From the NCBI RefSeq assembly GCF_035573695.1, contig NZ_CP121694.1, positions 1,588,501-1,652,500 on the forward strand: a stretch of 64,000 bases of DNA, in the 5' to 3' direction. Every line of letters starts with the position of its first letter. The first letter of the stretch is position 1. Below are positions 24,477 through 33,144 of this stretch, one piece after another. A program made the position numbers and the translations under genes. This DNA comes from Metallumcola ferriviriculae (GTDB taxonomy: Bacteria > Bacillota > JADQBR01). Below the pieces are notes generated by a model. That model ran no database searches. It was not told the origin of the DNA and saw only the letters and a list, made by a program, of their open reading frames with translations.

Positions 24477-26420
24477 TTGGCGCTAATAGATATTAATAAA
24501 CTTTCCTATAAATATGCCGGCAGCATCAGCGCATTGGAATCAGTAAATCTAACTGTATGGCCGGGTGAATTTTTAGCGGTACTTGGCCGTAACGGGTCAG
24601 GTAAAACCACCCTTTTTAAGCTGCTTACAGGGATTTTAGATATTCAAGAAGGGGAAATAAAAATGGGCGATACGCCGTTGGATGATATATCAAAGCGGGA
24701 ATTGCACAGGCGCATCGGTTTTGTTTTCCAAGACCCCAATGATCAGTTACTGGCTCCCACCGTGGCCCAGGACGTAGCTTTTGGTCCGGCAAATATGGGT
24801 TTGCCTAAGGATGAAATTTTTCGTCGGGTACAGCAAAGCCTGGCGGTGGTTGGGCTGGAAGGTTTTGAACATCGCCCCATTCATATGCTGAGCTTCGGCC
24901 AAAAGAAAAGAGTGGCAGTGGCTGGGGTGTTGGCTATGGAGCCGGAAATACTTATTTTGGATGAGCCCACAGCAGGGCTGGACCCGGTTGCTGTCAGCGA
25001 TCTGATGAAATTAGTGCTTCGTCTTAACCAGGAACGAGGTTTGACGGTTATTTTCTCAACCCACGATGTGGAACTGGTGCCGGTATATGCTCATCGAGTA
25101 CTTATTCTGGAGCGAGGCACTATGGTATTGGAGGGCAATCCCGAGACAGTTTTTAATAACAGAGAGGCGTTACGGCAGGCAGGGTTGAGGCTGCCGCGAA
25201 TTGGCCATCTGTTTGAGGTAATAGAAAAACATCATGGTTGGCGTTTTCACGATGATATCCCTCTTACTATCGGGCAAGCCTGGCGTACCCTGCTTTATAC
25301 AGGAACCAAGCCTCAAAAGCGCCGCTGGCGTAAAGGTTATACTACCGGTTCCTGTGCCGCCGCTGCGGCCAAAGGGGCGACTGCGCTGCTTCTAACCAAA
25401 GAAAATTTAGATAAAATTTCTATTTATACTCCTTCAGGTGTAATGCTAAACCTGGGTGTTCACGACTGCATTGTTGGTAACCATACCGCCAGTTGCAGCG
25501 TGATCAAAGATGCGGGCGATGACCCGGATATCACTGACGGTATTAAGGTTTTTGCCCAGGCAAGTTTGGCCGAGGCCCCCGGGATAACCATTACTACCGG
25601 GGAAGGGGTAGGTACAGTGACGAAACCCGGATTGGCAGTGGCTGTGGGGGAACCTGCCATAAACCCGGTGCCTCGCCGGATGATTGAAGAGGCTGTACGG
25701 TCAGTAATAACCGCTGATCAAGGTATAAACATAAAAGTCTGGGTGCCGGGAGGCGAACAGGTTGCTGCGAGAACTCTTAACCCCCAATTGGGCATCAAGG
25801 GCGGAATTTCCCTTCTGGGAACTACCGGAATTGTTGAGCCCATGTCTGAGGAAGCCTTTAAAAACTCACTGGTACCGCAAATTAAGGTGGCCTTAGCCCA
25901 AGGGGAGGATACTATAGTACTTACTCCGGGCCGAATAGGACAAAAGCACGCCCATGCATTGGGTATCCCTGAGCAGGCCGTGGTTCAAATGAGTAATTTT
26001 GTCGGGTATATGCTGGACCAAAGTGTGGTTTCGGGGGTTAGAAGAATAGTATTGTGCGGACATTTAGGGAAATTGGCAAAGGTGGCCGCAGGGATTTTCC
26101 ATACCCACAGTAAAATGGCAGATGCCAGATTAGAGGCGATAATTGTTGAGGCGGCTCTATCAGGGGTGCGGCAGGAGGTTCTGGAGACTTTAGCCCAATG
26201 CGTTACCGCTGAGGCGGCTATTCCTGTATTAAAGGAGCATGATTTAGCCCCTGTTCTTTATAAGCTAGCGGGCAGGATATCTGCCAGGGCGCAGCAAAGA
26301 ATTCACGGGAAGTTGGAAGTTGGAAGCATACTGCTTTCATTAAAAGGTGAAGTAGTGGGTTTTGATGCCAACGCGTTGGCCATAGGGAGGAGTAAACAAT
26401 GGTATTCCCAATTACCGTAG
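24477..26420 (+). CDS. cbiOD: Fused CbiO ATPase and CbiD C1-methyltransferase
   Basis: A 647-residue protein made of two normally separate proteins. Residues 1-275 are CbiO, with Walker A GRNGSGKTT at 37-45, Q-loop FQDPNDQL, signature LSFGQKKR, Walker B ILILDEPTAGLDP and the switch His in FSTHD. A basic linker of about 10-15 residues (GTKPQKRRWRKG) joins it to CbiD from about 284. CbiD begins YTTGSCAAAAAKGA and has LTPGRIGQKHA and NFVGYMLDQ in its second half. CbiD methylates C1 of cobalt-precorrin-5B. TTG at 24477 after AAGGAGA is chosen. No stop or frame change lies between the halves. Confidence 0.9.
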   Translation: MALIDINKLSYKYAGSISALESVNLTVWPGEFLAVLGRNGSGKTTLFKLLTGILDIQEGEIKMGDTPLDDISKRELHRRIGFVFQDPNDQLLAPTVAQDVAFGPANMGLPKDEIFRRVQQSLAVVGLEGFEHRPIHMLSFGQKKRVAVAGVLAMEPEILILDEPTAGLDPVAVSDLMKLVLRLNQERGLTVIFSTHDVELVPVYAHRVLILERGTMVLEGNPETVFNNREALRQAGLRLPRIGHLFEVIEKHHGWRFHDDIPLTIGQAWRTLLYTGTKPQKRRWRKGYTTGSCAAAAAKGATALLLTKENLDKISIYTPSGVMLNLGVHDCIVGNHTASCSVIKDAGDDPDITDGIKVFAQASLAEAPGITITTGEGVGTVTKPGLAVAVGEPAINPVPRRMIEEAVRSVITADQGINIKVWVPGGEQVAARTLNPQLGIKGGISLLGTTGIVEPMSEEAFKNSLVPQIKVALAQGEDTIVLTPGRIGQKHAHALGIPEQAVVQMSNFVGYMLDQSVVSGVRRIVLCGHLGKLAKVAAGIFHTHSKMADARLEAIIVEAALSGVRQEVLETLAQCVTAEAAIPVLKEHDLAPVLYKLAGRISARAQQRIHGKLEVGSILLSLKGEVVGFDANALAIGRSKQWYSQLP

Positions 26421-27019
26421 TGGGCATCGGGCCGGGACATAAAGACTACCTGCTTCCGGCCGCGGTTAAAGCGGTGCAACGATCAGATTATCTTATGGGG
26501 GGGCCAAGGGCCCTGGCGCTGTTTTCCCACTTAAAGAAACCTCAGCATGTGATTGACGGAGACCTTCAGGGAACCATCAATAAACTAAAAGGGCTGAGAG
26601 AGGATTATAAAGTAGCAGTTTTAGTGAGCGGTGATCCTGGTTTTTACAGTATGCTGAACTATGTAAAGCGCCATTTTACAGAAGAAGAGATTAAGGTAAT
26701 ACCGGGAGTAAGTTCCATGCAGCTGGCTTTTGCCAGGATAGGCCGTACCTGGCAGGATGCGGTGTTCTATAGTGTTCATGGGCGCCCGTTAACAGGGCTG
26801 GCGGAAATTATCAGGCCAGACCGGGTGGTGGCCGTACTAACGGATAAGCATCATAACCCCGGGGTCATTGCTCGTTTTCTTCAAGGGAAAGTGCCGGGTG
26901 ATCCTCTAGTATATGTATGCGACAATTTATGCACGGAAATGGAAAGCATTAGTATCAATTATCTTTCTCAGGTAGAAACGGAGGCAACAAATAGCGTGAT
27001 GGTGATTTGTTATGAATGA
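26399..27019 (+). CDS. cbiE: Cobalt-precorrin-7 (C5)-methyltransferase CbiE
   Basis: A 206-residue tetrapyrrole methylase. The N-terminal VVGIGPGHKDYLLPAA (about residues 7-22) is the SAM-site loop, and VSGDPGFYSML and VIPGVSSMQLAFARIG are the other family motifs. It methylates C5 and works with CbiT. The ATG follows GGGAGGAG. It overlaps cbiD by 22 bases and cbiT by 8. Confidence 0.93.
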   Translation: MVFPITVVGIGPGHKDYLLPAAVKAVQRSDYLMGGPRALALFSHLKKPQHVIDGDLQGTINKLKGLREDYKVAVLVSGDPGFYSMLNYVKRHFTEEEIKVIPGVSSMQLAFARIGRTWQDAVFYSVHGRPLTGLAEIIRPDRVVAVLTDKHHNPGVIARFLQGKVPGDPLVYVCDNLCTEMESISINYLSQVETEATNSVMVICYE

Positions 27020-27599
27020 AAAAAAAGCGGTACCCGGGATTCCTGACCATGAGTTTATGCGCGGTGAAGTGCCGATGACTAAAGAAGAAATTCGTGTAAT
27101 ATCCCTGGCTAAGCTGGCACTGGAACGTCATCATGTTCTTTATGATATCGGGGCGGGTACCGGGTCTGTCACTGTTGAAGCTGCTCTCCTTATGCCGGAG
27201 GGTAAAGTGTTTGCCATAGAAGAAAAAGAATCTGCGGGGGAACTCATTCAGCGAAACGCAGCGCAATACTCCTTGGAAAACGTCCAGTTGGTGCCGGGAA
27301 AGGCACCGGGCTGTCTTGAAGGATTACCTGCCCCCGATCGGGTTTTTATCGGCGGCAGCGGCGGTCAGTTGCAAACTATCATCGAAACTCTTGCAGAACT
27401 TCTGCCGGAAGGAGGCCGCATTGTGATCAATGCGGTTACGCTGGAAACCACGTATCAGGCTGTTAATCTCATGGAGATGAACGGCTTCACAGTTGATGCA
27501 GTCAGCCTATCTTTAAGCAAAATGAAAAAAGCCGGGAAGGTACATATGTGGCAGGCACTAAATCCGGTTACTATTGCTTGGGGTGTGAAAGGGGGTTAG
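27012..27599 (+). CDS. cbiT: Cobalt-precorrin-6B (C15)-methyltransferase, decarboxylating, CbiT
   Basis: A 195-residue class I methyltransferase that methylates C15 and decarboxylates the C12 side chain. It has GIPDHEFMRGEVPMTKEEIR at about residues 10-29 (typical CbiT N-terminus), the SAM motif YDIGAGTGSVTVEAA and later DRVFIGGSGG. It starts inside the 3' end of cbiE, so the CbiE and CbiT activities, fused as CobL in aerobic organisms, are separate but coupled here. Confidence 0.93.
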   Translation: MNEKKAVPGIPDHEFMRGEVPMTKEEIRVISLAKLALERHHVLYDIGAGTGSVTVEAALLMPEGKVFAIEEKESAGELIQRNAAQYSLENVQLVPGKAPGCLEGLPAPDRVFIGGSGGQLQTIIETLAELLPEGGRIVINAVTLETTYQAVNLMEMNGFTVDAVSLSLSKMKKAGKVHMWQALNPVTIAWGVKGG

Positions 27600-27602
27600 A
27601 GC

Positions 27603-28319
27603 TTGAACAAATTATACGCGATTGGCGTGGGTCCCGGTGACCCGGAACTATTAACTTTAAAGGCCCACCGGATATTACAGGAGGTGGCCGCCATATTTGT
27701 TCCTAAAGCTAAGGAAAAGGAAGAAAGTGTGGCACTGGACATTACACGACGATACATACCTGATGGAATACCGGTCGAATTTCTCTATATGCCCATGATC
27801 AGCTGTCGCATTAAGCTGAACGATTATTGGGAAAAAGCCGCGGAAAATGTTCTCAAGCGGCTAATGGACGGCGATGTGGCCTTTTTAACTCTGGGTGACT
27901 CACTTACTTACAGTACGGCTTCATATTTGCTGGAAGCGATCCAGCGTATGCAACCGCAAATTAAAGTAGAATTTGTACCCGGGATTACTTCTTTTGCAGC
28001 TTGTGCAGCTAGGGCGGGGTTGCCGTTGGTAGAAGGTGATGAAACATTGGTAATTGTACCATCGGTGGGCGCTGAGGTTTATTTGAAAGATATGCTAAGC
28101 AAACATGAAAATTGTGTTCTGATGAAAGTATCCCGCTCTTTTGATACCATCGTCAAGGTTCTAGATGAACTTAATCTTAAAGAACAGACATTGTTCATCA
28201 GCCGCTGCGGCACGGAAAAAGAGCTGATTACCAATGATATTGATAGGCTGCGGGGGCAACAAATAGACTATTTGTCTCTGATGATTGTCAAGGCTGGGAA
28301 AAAAGGGGGATTGTCATGA
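27603..28319 (+). CDS. cbiL: Cobalt-precorrin-2 C20-methyltransferase CbiL
   Basis: A 238-residue tetrapyrrole methylase. It has GVGPGDPELLTLKAHRIL at about residues 8-25, LGDSLTYSTASYLLEAI at about 98-114 and VPGITSFAACAARAG. The CbiL/CobI N-terminal lengthening (YIPDGIPVEFLYMPMI) is present. It adds the C20 methyl group early in the pathway. The start is TTG at 27603, with AAAGGGGG upstream. Overlaps cbiF by four bases. Confidence 0.93.
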   Translation: MNKLYAIGVGPGDPELLTLKAHRILQEVAAIFVPKAKEKEESVALDITRRYIPDGIPVEFLYMPMISCRIKLNDYWEKAAENVLKRLMDGDVAFLTLGDSLTYSTASYLLEAIQRMQPQIKVEFVPGITSFAACAARAGLPLVEGDETLVIVPSVGAEVYLKDMLSKHENCVLMKVSRSFDTIVKVLDELNLKEQTLFISRCGTEKELITNDIDRLRGQQIDYLSLMIVKAGKKGGLS

Positions 28320-29083
28320 AAGTAATTTTTATCGGTGCCGGACCCGGAGACCCCGATTTGATTACAGTTAAGGGTGCCAAAGCATTAAATGAGGCGGACG
28401 TTATTATTTATGCTGGCTCATTGGTGAATAAGGAAGTATTAGCTCATGGTAGAAAGGATGCGGAAGTTTACGACAGTGCGGGTATGACTTTGGAAGAAGT
28501 ATTGGCAGTGATGAAAAAGGCCGTAAGCCTAGGGAGAACTGTAGCCCGAGTACATACCGGTGACCCGTGCCTATATGGTGCCATACAAGAACAGATGGAT
28601 GCGCTGGCACAAGAGGGCATAGCTTTCGATATTATTCCCGGGGTTAGCTCGTTTCTGGCAGCGGCTGCAAGCATTAAGCGAGAATATACCTTGCCTGATA
28701 TCAGTCAAACGGTAATTCTTACTCGCTTAGAGGGCAGAACGCCCGTTCCGGAGCAGGAAAACCTCGCCGGATTGGCCAAGCACGGAGCCACCATGTGCTT
28801 GTTTCTGTCGGTACAGATGATTGATAAAGTAGTAGCGGAACTGCGGCAGGGATATCCTGAGCAGACGCCGGTGGCAGTGGTTCAGAAAGCTTCCTGGCCG
28901 GAAGAAAAGATAGTTCACGGTACTTTGTCAAACATTGCAGAAAAAGTAAAAGCAGCAGCTATCAGCCGCACTGCATTAATTTTGGTAGGGGACTTTCTGG
29001 GTAACGATTATCAGCGCTCGTTACTTTACCACCCCGAGTTCAGCCATGGCTATCGTGAAGCTAAGCAGGATGAAAGCAAATGA
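28316..29083 (+). CDS. cbiF: Cobalt-precorrin-4 (C11)-methyltransferase CbiF
   Basis: A 255-residue tetrapyrrole methylase with GAGPGDPDLITVKGAKAL (about residues 7-24), VARVHTGDPCLYGAIQEQM and IPGVSSFLAAAASI. The DPCLYGAI motif is specific for CbiF/CobM. It methylates C11. Start ATG overlaps the cbiL stop (ATGA), and its stop overlaps cbiG the same way. Confidence 0.95.
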   Translation: MKVIFIGAGPGDPDLITVKGAKALNEADVIIYAGSLVNKEVLAHGRKDAEVYDSAGMTLEEVLAVMKKAVSLGRTVARVHTGDPCLYGAIQEQMDALAQEGIAFDIIPGVSSFLAAAASIKREYTLPDISQTVILTRLEGRTPVPEQENLAGLAKHGATMCLFLSVQMIDKVVAELRQGYPEQTPVAVVQKASWPEEKIVHGTLSNIAEKVKAAAISRTALILVGDFLGNDYQRSLLYHPEFSHGYREAKQDESK

Positions 29084-30132
29084 AAATTGCAGTAGTAGCC
29101 CTTACTCGAGGTGGCTGTACCCTTGCAGGTAAAATTGCCGAAGTAAAGGACTGTGATGTTTTCGTATTAAACAAACGACAAGATAATAGTTCCCTGCATC
29201 CTGAATATAGGACCTTTGCTTCCTTAAAAGATTTGTTTCCCGAAATCCTCTCTCAATACCGAGCAGTGGTGCTGATTATGGCCTTAGGCATTGTGATTCG
29301 TACCATTGGTCCATATTTACAGGGGAAAGATCAAGATCCTGCAATACTGGTAATGGATGAAGCAGGCAGATTTGTTGTCAGTGCTCTTTCCGGTCATCTT
29401 GGGGGCGCTAATCAGCTAGCCAGTCAGTTGGCAGAAAAGATTGGGGCGGAGCCAGTCATCACTACTTCCACCGATGTTCAGGGCATAGTGGCGATAGACG
29501 AATTAGCGCGGCAGCTGGGCTGGAAAGTAGAGCCTATGGAAAGGTTAACGGAAGTTAATGCGGCTCTGGCTAACGGCAGTAGTGTTAGTTTGGTAACTGA
29601 TTGCGATTATCTTGAGGGCAAAACCTTGGGCGGTTACCCGGTGTCTAAAGCCAAAACACGTTTGGAATTGGAAAACAGCATAAAGGTGTTGGTTACCAAT
29701 AAAACAGGCCATCAGTTAAAGAAACCTTTTCTTCACCTTAGGCCGCCAAACCTTTACCTGGGTATAGGGTGTAGGAAGGGGATCCACTACCAGAAAATAG
29801 AAGGGGCTGTCCTTGAAACGTTAGAAAAAAATAGGTTAAGTATCAGCTCAATCAAACAGGTAGGTACCTGCACGGTGAAAAAGGAAGAAGCGGCGCTGCA
29901 GTATTTAGCCCGGCGTTTAGAAGTACCGATTAAATATTTTACCCCTAAAGAATTGGGGGAAACAATAGACCAATTCTCCCTAACGCGATCTCGGGCGGTA
30001 AAGGAAAGAATAGGAGTTGAAGGAGTATGCGAACCGGCAGCAATGCGGGAAGCACCAACACCCATACTGGTAGTAGCAAAGACGGTTTTTCCAGGCATAA
30101 CAGTGGCAGTGGCAGCGGCCACATCTATATAG
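29080..30132 (+). CDS. cbiG: Cobalt-precorrin-5A hydrolase CbiG
   Basis: A 350-residue CbiG, which opens the C20 lactone and releases acetaldehyde during ring contraction. It has ALGIVIRTIGPYLQGKDQDPAI near residues 68-89, SALSGHLGGANQLA near 101-114 (the CbiG N-terminal domain motif) and GIGCRKGIHYQKIE near 228-241 (C-terminal domain). Its last 106 bases also encode the start of cbiH in another frame. Confidence 0.93.
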   Translation: MKIAVVALTRGGCTLAGKIAEVKDCDVFVLNKRQDNSSLHPEYRTFASLKDLFPEILSQYRAVVLIMALGIVIRTIGPYLQGKDQDPAILVMDEAGRFVVSALSGHLGGANQLASQLAEKIGAEPVITTSTDVQGIVAIDELARQLGWKVEPMERLTEVNAALANGSSVSLVTDCDYLEGKTLGGYPVSKAKTRLELENSIKVLVTNKTGHQLKKPFLHLRPPNLYLGIGCRKGIHYQKIEGAVLETLEKNRLSISSIKQVGTCTVKKEEAALQYLARRLEVPIKYFTPKELGETIDQFSLTRSRAVKERIGVEGVCEPAAMREAPTPILVVAKTVFPGITVAVAAATSI

Positions 30133-30848
30133 TGGGGATAGGCCCGGGGAAAAAGGAATTTATATCGGACAGGGCCAGACAGTGCATCACCACCAGCCAG
30201 GTGGTGGTAGGGTACAAAGCCTATATTGACTTAATCACTGACTTAACTGCCGATGACCAGCGTGTTATCTCATCCGGCATGACCCGCGAAGTGGAGCGCT
30301 GTCAACAAGTGATAAATCTTGCTGCCGCAGGTAAGACAGTGTCCTTGGTAAGCAGCGGAGACCCCGGAATATACGGCATGGCGGGAATCCTTTATCAGAT
30401 GCTGGATAAAGCAGATGCGGATATAGGGGTAGAGGTTGTACCGGGGATTACCGCAGCCAATGCGGCGGCAGCTTCTTTAGGCGCCCCGCTAATGCATGAT
30501 TTTGCTTGCATCAGCCTCAGTGATTTATTAACGCCTTGGTCCACGATTATAAAACGAGTAGAAATGGCTGCTCGCGGAGATTTTGTCATTGCTCTTTATA
30601 ATCCTAAGAGTAAAAAACGGGTTAAGCAGATTGAGGAAGTGCGTCAGCTGTTATTAACCGTCGTTTCCCCGGATACTCCTGTTGGCATCGTGCGCAATGC
30701 CAAGCGTGAAGGGGAAGAGGTGACATTATCTAATCTAAAGGAATTTACTCATCATGAGATAGATATGTTCACCACAGTGATTATCGGTAATAGTCAAACT
30801 TACGTTGCCGGTAAGCAAATGATAACACCTAGGGGGTACAGGGTGTGA
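30027..30848 (+). CDS. cbiH: Cobalt-precorrin-3B C17-methyltransferase CbiH, with overprinted N-terminus
   Basis: A 273-residue tetrapyrrole methylase that methylates C17 and contracts the ring. Core motifs are IYIVGIGPGKKEF (residues about 33-45), SSGDPGIYGMAGIL and VPGITAANAAAASLG. The core normally begins at the first residue or two of the protein. Here the only ATG in frame is 30027, preceded by AGGAG 11 bases upstream, so a 31-residue extension rich in Ser, Gly, Asn and Thr (SNAGSTNTHTGSS) precedes it. That stretch lies entirely inside cbiG. No alternative ATG exists near the core. GTG at 30132 would cut the first strand. Confidence 0.9.
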   Translation: MRTGSNAGSTNTHTGSSKDGFSRHNSGSGSGHIYIVGIGPGKKEFISDRARQCITTSQVVVGYKAYIDLITDLTADDQRVISSGMTREVERCQQVINLAAAGKTVSLVSSGDPGIYGMAGILYQMLDKADADIGVEVVPGITAANAAAASLGAPLMHDFACISLSDLLTPWSTIIKRVEMAARGDFVIALYNPKSKKRVKQIEEVRQLLLTVVSPDTPVGIVRNAKREGEEVTLSNLKEFTHHEIDMFTTVIIGNSQTYVAGKQMITPRGYRV

Positions 30849-31609
30849 TTCTAGTCATTGGGGGCACTGCTGATAGCCGGCAACTAGCGGCTTATTTATC
30901 AGGCATGGGTGCTAAAGTAACGTTATCTGTGGCCACGCCCCTGGGTGCCAGGGTTTTTCAAGAAAAAACGGCAATTGAGCTGGTGCAGCAAATCTTTACC
31001 GAAGAAACTCTGCCGCGCTTTATCTCTGAAAAAAATATTACTGCCGTGGTGGACGCCAGTCATCCTTTTGCTATACAGGTATCTCAATTGGCTCAGCGGG
31101 TATGCGGCGACCTAGGACTGCCATATCTGCGTTTTGAAAGACCGGAGCTGGGTTTCCCCGAACACCCGCTGTTATTACCGGTAGACAATTGGCAGCAGGC
31201 GGCAGCAACAGCCCGCCAACAGGCCGGGACGGTATTTCTGGCTGTGGGCGTTAAACCGCTGCCAATACTTCATGAAGCAGGTTTAATGAATAGGAAGCCG
31301 GTGGTGGCCCGGGTGCTGCCGGAAGAAAACAGTATTGCTTTGTGCAAGCAATATGACATCGCGGAAATTGTGGCTTTACGGGGAGTAGCTGCGAAAGAGC
31401 TAAACTGTGCTCTTTTCCGGCAGTATGATATTGGGGTAGTTATTACCAAAGACAGCGGCAGTACCGGAGGAACACCGGTTAAAGTGGAGGCGGCATTATC
31501 TATGAGCTTGCCCATAGTGGTTGTGCGCAGGCCTCGAGTGGATTATATCCGCAAAGTTACCTCGCACCAGGGGGTTAGTAAATTTTTAAAGGGGAGGGGA
31601 TTATTATGA
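30845..31609 (+). CDS. cbiJ: Cobalt-precorrin-6A reductase CbiJ
   Basis: A 254-residue reductase that uses a nicotinamide cofactor to reduce the macrocycle. It has VIGGTADSRQLAAYL at about residues 4-18, VDASHPFAIQVSQLA near 75-89, and the C-terminal TKDSGSTGGTPVKVEAALSMSLPIVVVRRP, all family hallmarks. The start is GTG, overlapping cbiH by four bases. Confidence 0.93.
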   Translation: MILVIGGTADSRQLAAYLSGMGAKVTLSVATPLGARVFQEKTAIELVQQIFTEETLPRFISEKNITAVVDASHPFAIQVSQLAQRVCGDLGLPYLRFERPELGFPEHPLLLPVDNWQQAAATARQQAGTVFLAVGVKPLPILHEAGLMNRKPVVARVLPEENSIALCKQYDIAEIVALRGVAAKELNCALFRQYDIGVVITKDSGSTGGTPVKVEAALSMSLPIVVVRRPRVDYIRKVTSHQGVSKFLKGRGLL

Positions 31610-31965
31610 AAGCGGTAATAGTGTTAGGTCATGGCAGCAGAGCGGCAGAAGCTAATGATTCGTTATATGAAATTGTGAAAATGTTAAAGGAAAGAGCTGA
31701 TTTTTCAGTACTTGAGCCGGCATTCATGGGCCATTGTCAGCCAGATTTGGAGACATCCGTTAAAAAATTAGTGGAAGCAGGGGTAAAGCAAATCGTGGTG
31801 ATGCCATTTTTCCTTTACAACGGCATTCACGTACAGGAAGATATCCCGGGGGATATCAGCAGCCTTCAGGAAAAGTATGCTGTGGAAATACGTTTCGCCA
31901 AAAATTTGGGTCCTGATCCGAGGATCGTGGATATAGTGTTAGATCGGATTCAGGAGGTAGGCTAA
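31606..31965 (+). CDS. cbiX: Sirohydrochlorin cobaltochelatase, short form CbiX
   Basis: A 119-residue single-domain chelatase (the CbiX-S type), half the size of long CbiX. The metal site His is in LGHGSRAAEAND (about residues 7-18), and MPFFLYNGIHVQEDIPGDI near 69-87 supplies the second His. It inserts cobalt into sirohydrochlorin and defines this as the cobalt-early pathway. Start overlaps the cbiJ stop (ATGA). Confidence 0.93.
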   Translation: MKAVIVLGHGSRAAEANDSLYEIVKMLKERADFSVLEPAFMGHCQPDLETSVKKLVEAGVKQIVVMPFFLYNGIHVQEDIPGDISSLQEKYAVEIRFAKNLGPDPRIVDIVLDRIQEVG

Positions 31966-32588
31966 TGGATTATGTGAAACATCCTCAGGCAATTCAGTCC
32001 GAAAGCCTGGACTTTGTCGGGCAGTATACTAGCGCTTTAGGTTTAGGTCCCGTTGAAGATCAGATTTACCGGCGCATCATTCACACCACCGGTGACCCGG
32101 CCATTGTGCCTCTCATTGCCCATCACCCGCAGTTTGTTACTGCGGTGTATCAGGTACTTACAAAGAAAAACTTCACGATTTATACAGATGTCAATATGAT
32201 TAGAACTGGTATCAGTGAACATACAGTTGTTTCTCTAGGCGGGCAGGTAGTTTGCCGTATTGGTGACGCTGCGGTAGCAGCGGCAGCCAGTGAGGCCGGT
32301 GAAACTCGAGCAATGACTGCTGCCCGGATGTCCCAAAATCTTATCAAGGATAACCTGGTGGTTGTGGGAAATGCCCCAACAGCTTTATTTACCATTTTGG
32401 AAATGGCTGCCGAAGGTTGGGCTCCTGCGGCAATCGTCGGCACCCCGGTGGGTTTTGTCGGTGCCAAAGAATCCAAAGAATTATTGGAGCAGGCTGACAT
32501 CCCTTATCTTACTATCCGTGGTACCAGAGGCGGCAGTACCATTGCTGCCGCCGTGGTTAATGCCTTACTCTACAGTTTGAAAGATTAG
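31965..32588 (+). CDS. cbiC: Cobalt-precorrin-8 methylmutase CbiC
   Basis: A 207-residue methylmutase that moves a methyl from C11 to C12 to form cobyrinate. It has RRIIHTTGDPAI near residues 36-47 with the catalytic His, DVNMIRTGIS, and VVGNAPTALFTILE and GTPVGFVGAKESK near 125-175. The ATG overlaps the cbiX stop codon by one base (TAATG), with AGGAGGT upstream. Confidence 0.95.
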   Translation: MDYVKHPQAIQSESLDFVGQYTSALGLGPVEDQIYRRIIHTTGDPAIVPLIAHHPQFVTAVYQVLTKKNFTIYTDVNMIRTGISEHTVVSLGGQVVCRIGDAAVAAAASEAGETRAMTAARMSQNLIKDNLVVVGNAPTALFTILEMAAEGWAPAAIVGTPVGFVGAKESKELLEQADIPYLTIRGTRGGSTIAAAVVNALLYSLKD

Positions 32589-32598
32589 GAGGGACTTC

Positions 32599-33144
32599 AT
32601 GGCGGACCATATTTTCATAACCGGGGGGTCCCGCAGTGGCAAAAGCACCATTGGCGAAACCCTTGCTCAACAGTACGCAGGAAATAGGGTGGCCTATGTG
32701 GCCACCGCCGAAACGCTGGATGGGGAGATGCAGGAGCGCATAGATATCCATCGCCGGCGGCGGCCGAAAGAATGGGATACACATGAGGAACCTCTTGATA
32801 TAGCTTCATTATTGGTTAGCTTGGATAAACGTTATCCGGTAATACTGGTGGACTGCATCACTATGTGGGTATCGAATTTAATGTTTCATGGCAAAGACGT
32901 AATGGCTCAGGTTGCTGCCCTGCAACAGGCTTTAAGTGCCATGGATAGTAGGGTAATCATGGTTTCGGGAGAGGTTGGTTGGGGTTTGATAGGCGACAAT
33001 GCTCTTTCCAGACAATTTGCAGATCACCTGGGCAGCATCAATCAGGCTTTGGCCGGCAGTGCTGCCGACGTTTATTTGGCAGTTTCCGGGCTGCCGGTAG
33101 TGTTGAAAAGAGGAGGGGAAGTGCTGGCATGGCCAAGAAAATAA
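32599..33144 (+). CDS. cobU: Adenosylcobinamide kinase / guanylyltransferase CobU
   Basis: A 181-residue bifunctional enzyme. P-loop GGSRSGKST at residues 9-17, VAYVATAETLDGEMQERIDIHRRRRP with the guanylylated His, DCITMWVSNL, and VSGEVGWGLIGDNALSRQFAD identify it. It phosphorylates adenosylcobinamide and then forms the GDP derivative used by CobS. TAGGAGGG precedes the ATG. Overlaps cbiP by 16 bases. Confidence 0.95.
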   Translation: MADHIFITGGSRSGKSTIGETLAQQYAGNRVAYVATAETLDGEMQERIDIHRRRRPKEWDTHEEPLDIASLLVSLDKRYPVILVDCITMWVSNLMFHGKDVMAQVAALQQALSAMDSRVIMVSGEVGWGLIGDNALSRQFADHLGSINQALAGSAADVYLAVSGLPVVLKRGGEVLAWPRK

